From an uncultured delta proteobacterium (GTDB lineage: Bacteria; Desulfobacterota; Desulfovibrionia; Desulfovibrionales; Desulfovibrionaceae): 64,000 nucleotides of DNA. The DNA is taken from positions 1 to 64,000 of the forward strand of contig CAILNX010000058.1 in the NCBI GenBank assembly GCA_903835685.1. The letters run 5' to 3'. The translations under genes were made by a program, and so were the position numbers. This document shows positions 63,213-64,000 of the stretch, in pieces. Each line of letters begins with the position of its first letter. Position 1 is the first letter of the stretch. The notes under the pieces were generated by a model that searched no databases, was not told the DNA's origin, and saw only the letters and a list, made by a program, of their open reading frames with translations.

Positions 63213-64000
63213 ACAGCACCACCACTTCCTCACGTCGTATTCCGGCCCTGGTCCTGATCCTGGCCGCCTTGGCCGCCTTGACCGCCTTGACTATGTCCGG
63301 ATGCGCCAGCAAGGGCGATTTCGAGGCCCTGCAGCGCCAGGTGCGCGCCAACCGGGTGGAGACCGACCACCGGCTCACGGACATGGACCAGCGCCTGGGC
63401 GAGAAGGTGGAGCCGGTGCAGGCCCGCCAGGCCGAGTCCTGGGCCGAGGTGGAGCAGATGAAGACCCGCCTGGGTCAGCTCCAGAACCAGGTGGACGGCG
63501 TCAGCGCCGCCCAGCAGAGCACCAAGGCCGTGAACCTCCCGGAAATGTCCCGCCAGATCGAGGCCATGCGCCTGGCGCTCAGCTCCCAACTGGGCATTGA
63601 CATCGCCGCTCCGGAAACCCCCGAGGGCGGCGCGGCCAAGGCGGCCATCGCCACGGACCAGAAGACCGCGGCGTTCACGCCAGCGGCCCCGGCCCAGACA
63701 GCGCCCATGGCTCCGGCAGCTTCGGCGGCCCAGGCGGCTCAGACCTCGGCCAAGGCCGATTCCGGGGACGCAGCCCAGACCCTCTACGACCGCGCCCTGG
63801 AGGCCTTCAAGAACAAGAAGTACGACGAGTCCCAGAGCTTTTTCGAGGAGTTCTACACCTCCTTCCCCAAGCATCCCAACGTGTCCAGCGCCATGTTCTG
63901 GCGGGGCGAGGCCTTTTATCAGATGGGCCGCTTTTCCGAGGCCGCCCTGGAATACGAGAACGTGAAGAGCAAGTTCCCCAAGAGCAACAAGTACCAGTCG
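63209..64000 (+). CDS. cpoB: Tol-Pal system protein CpoB/YbgF-like, cut at window edge
   Basis: 264 codons are present; the end is outside. A lipobox MSGC at about 29-32 makes it a lipoprotein, whereas E. coli CpoB is periplasmic. A coiled coil (about 38-100) precedes an Ala/Pro linker and TPR repeats (LYDRALEAFKNKKYDESQ; MFWRGEAFYQMGRF). CpoB links peptidoglycan synthesis with Tol-Pal constriction. No tol genes are visible. Confidence 0.85.
   Translation, partial: MNSTTTSSRRIPALVLILAALAALTALTMSGCASKGDFEALQRQVRANRVETDHRLTDMDQRLGEKVEPVQARQAESWAEVEQMKTRLGQLQNQVDGVSAAQQSTKAVNLPEMSRQIEAMRLALSSQLGIDIAAPETPEGGAAKAAIATDQKTAAFTPAAPAQTAPMAPAASAAQAAQTSAKADSGDAAQTLYDRALEAFKNKKYDESQSFFEEFYTSFPKHPNVSSAMFWRGEAFYQMGRFSEAALEYENVKSKFPKSNKYQS

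Overview
The window reads as chromosome of a GC-rich, strongly codon-biased sulfate-reducing bacterium of the Desulfovibrionales (Desulfovibrio-like). This is inferred from the encoded proteins: a Desulfovibrio-type outer-membrane porin, a group-3b type four-subunit NiFe hydrogenase, a MucR-family regulator, dCache histidine kinases, a sigma-54 activator with adjacent -24/-12 promoter, and several Tat-exported iron-sulfur or redox proteins. No rRNA, CRISPR array or intact transposon was seen. One initiator tRNA-fMet gene is present.

Layout. 0-0.19 kb: hairpins resembling a transposon end. 0.19-1.7 kb (-): glycosyltransferase plus TVP38-type membrane protein, followed by tRNA-fMet with its own promoter and terminator. 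1.9-3.3 kb (-): cysteine-phytase-like phosphatase and MucR regulator. 3.6-8.2 kb (+): HD hydrolase, membrane protein with a degenerate HNH tail, dCache kinase, exported protein. 8.4-13.5 kb (+): an operon for an exported or membrane redox unit (DUF6599-like, Tat DUF362, polyferredoxin, Tat aldo/keto reductase), then a CBS protein. 14-18.8 kb: three exported peptidases (M28, C11, P1). 18.9-24 kb: porin, and a nucleotide-carrier-like protein with HEAT repeats plus a cyclic-nucleotide-binding protein. 24-29.7 kb (+): asparaginase, FAD oxidoreductase, EamA transporter, a small protein behind a sigma-28-like promoter, aldehyde dehydrogenase. 29.7-35 kb (-): XRE regulator, a frameshifted gene of unknown function, a hybrid sensor kinase. 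35.2-39.2 kb (-): hydrogenase operon. 39.5-45.9 kb: MltA, YchJ-like protein, zinc-ribbon membrane protein, FAH hydrolase, HDOD protein, NDH-2, degenerate HsdR-N protein. 45.9-54.7 kb: a nine-gene signalling/transport operon facing a sigma-54 activator. 54.7-58.7 kb (-): ferredoxin, solute-binding protein, YchF-like GTPase, thioesterase, HD-GYP protein. 58.9-64 kb (+): ileS-lspA-lgt-PLDN-cpoB cluster, the last cut by the window edge.

The most interesting locus is 45.9-54.7 kb. A TauE/SafE exporter, a small membrane protein, a PAS-AAA+ protein that has lost its sigma-54 contact loop, a NifX-like protein, a dCache kinase, two lone receivers, a histidine-domain protein lacking an ATPase domain, and a receiver-kinase are arranged head to tail. 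The divergent gene encodes an intact sigma-54 activator. Three copies of the palindrome CGGCAA-N4-TTGCCG lie in and beside the shared promoter region, which also carries a -24/-12 promoter pointing at the exporter operon. I infer that the activator binds these sites, drives the operon and probably controls itself.

Other points for follow-up: a 67-residue protein with a well-matched sigma-28 promoter (possible flagellar regulon member), a XRE gene whose promoter contains a palindrome between -35 and -10, a nucleotide-carrier/HEAT protein paired with a cyclic-nucleotide sensor, and several proteins keeping a nuclease or ATPase fold while losing catalytic residues.
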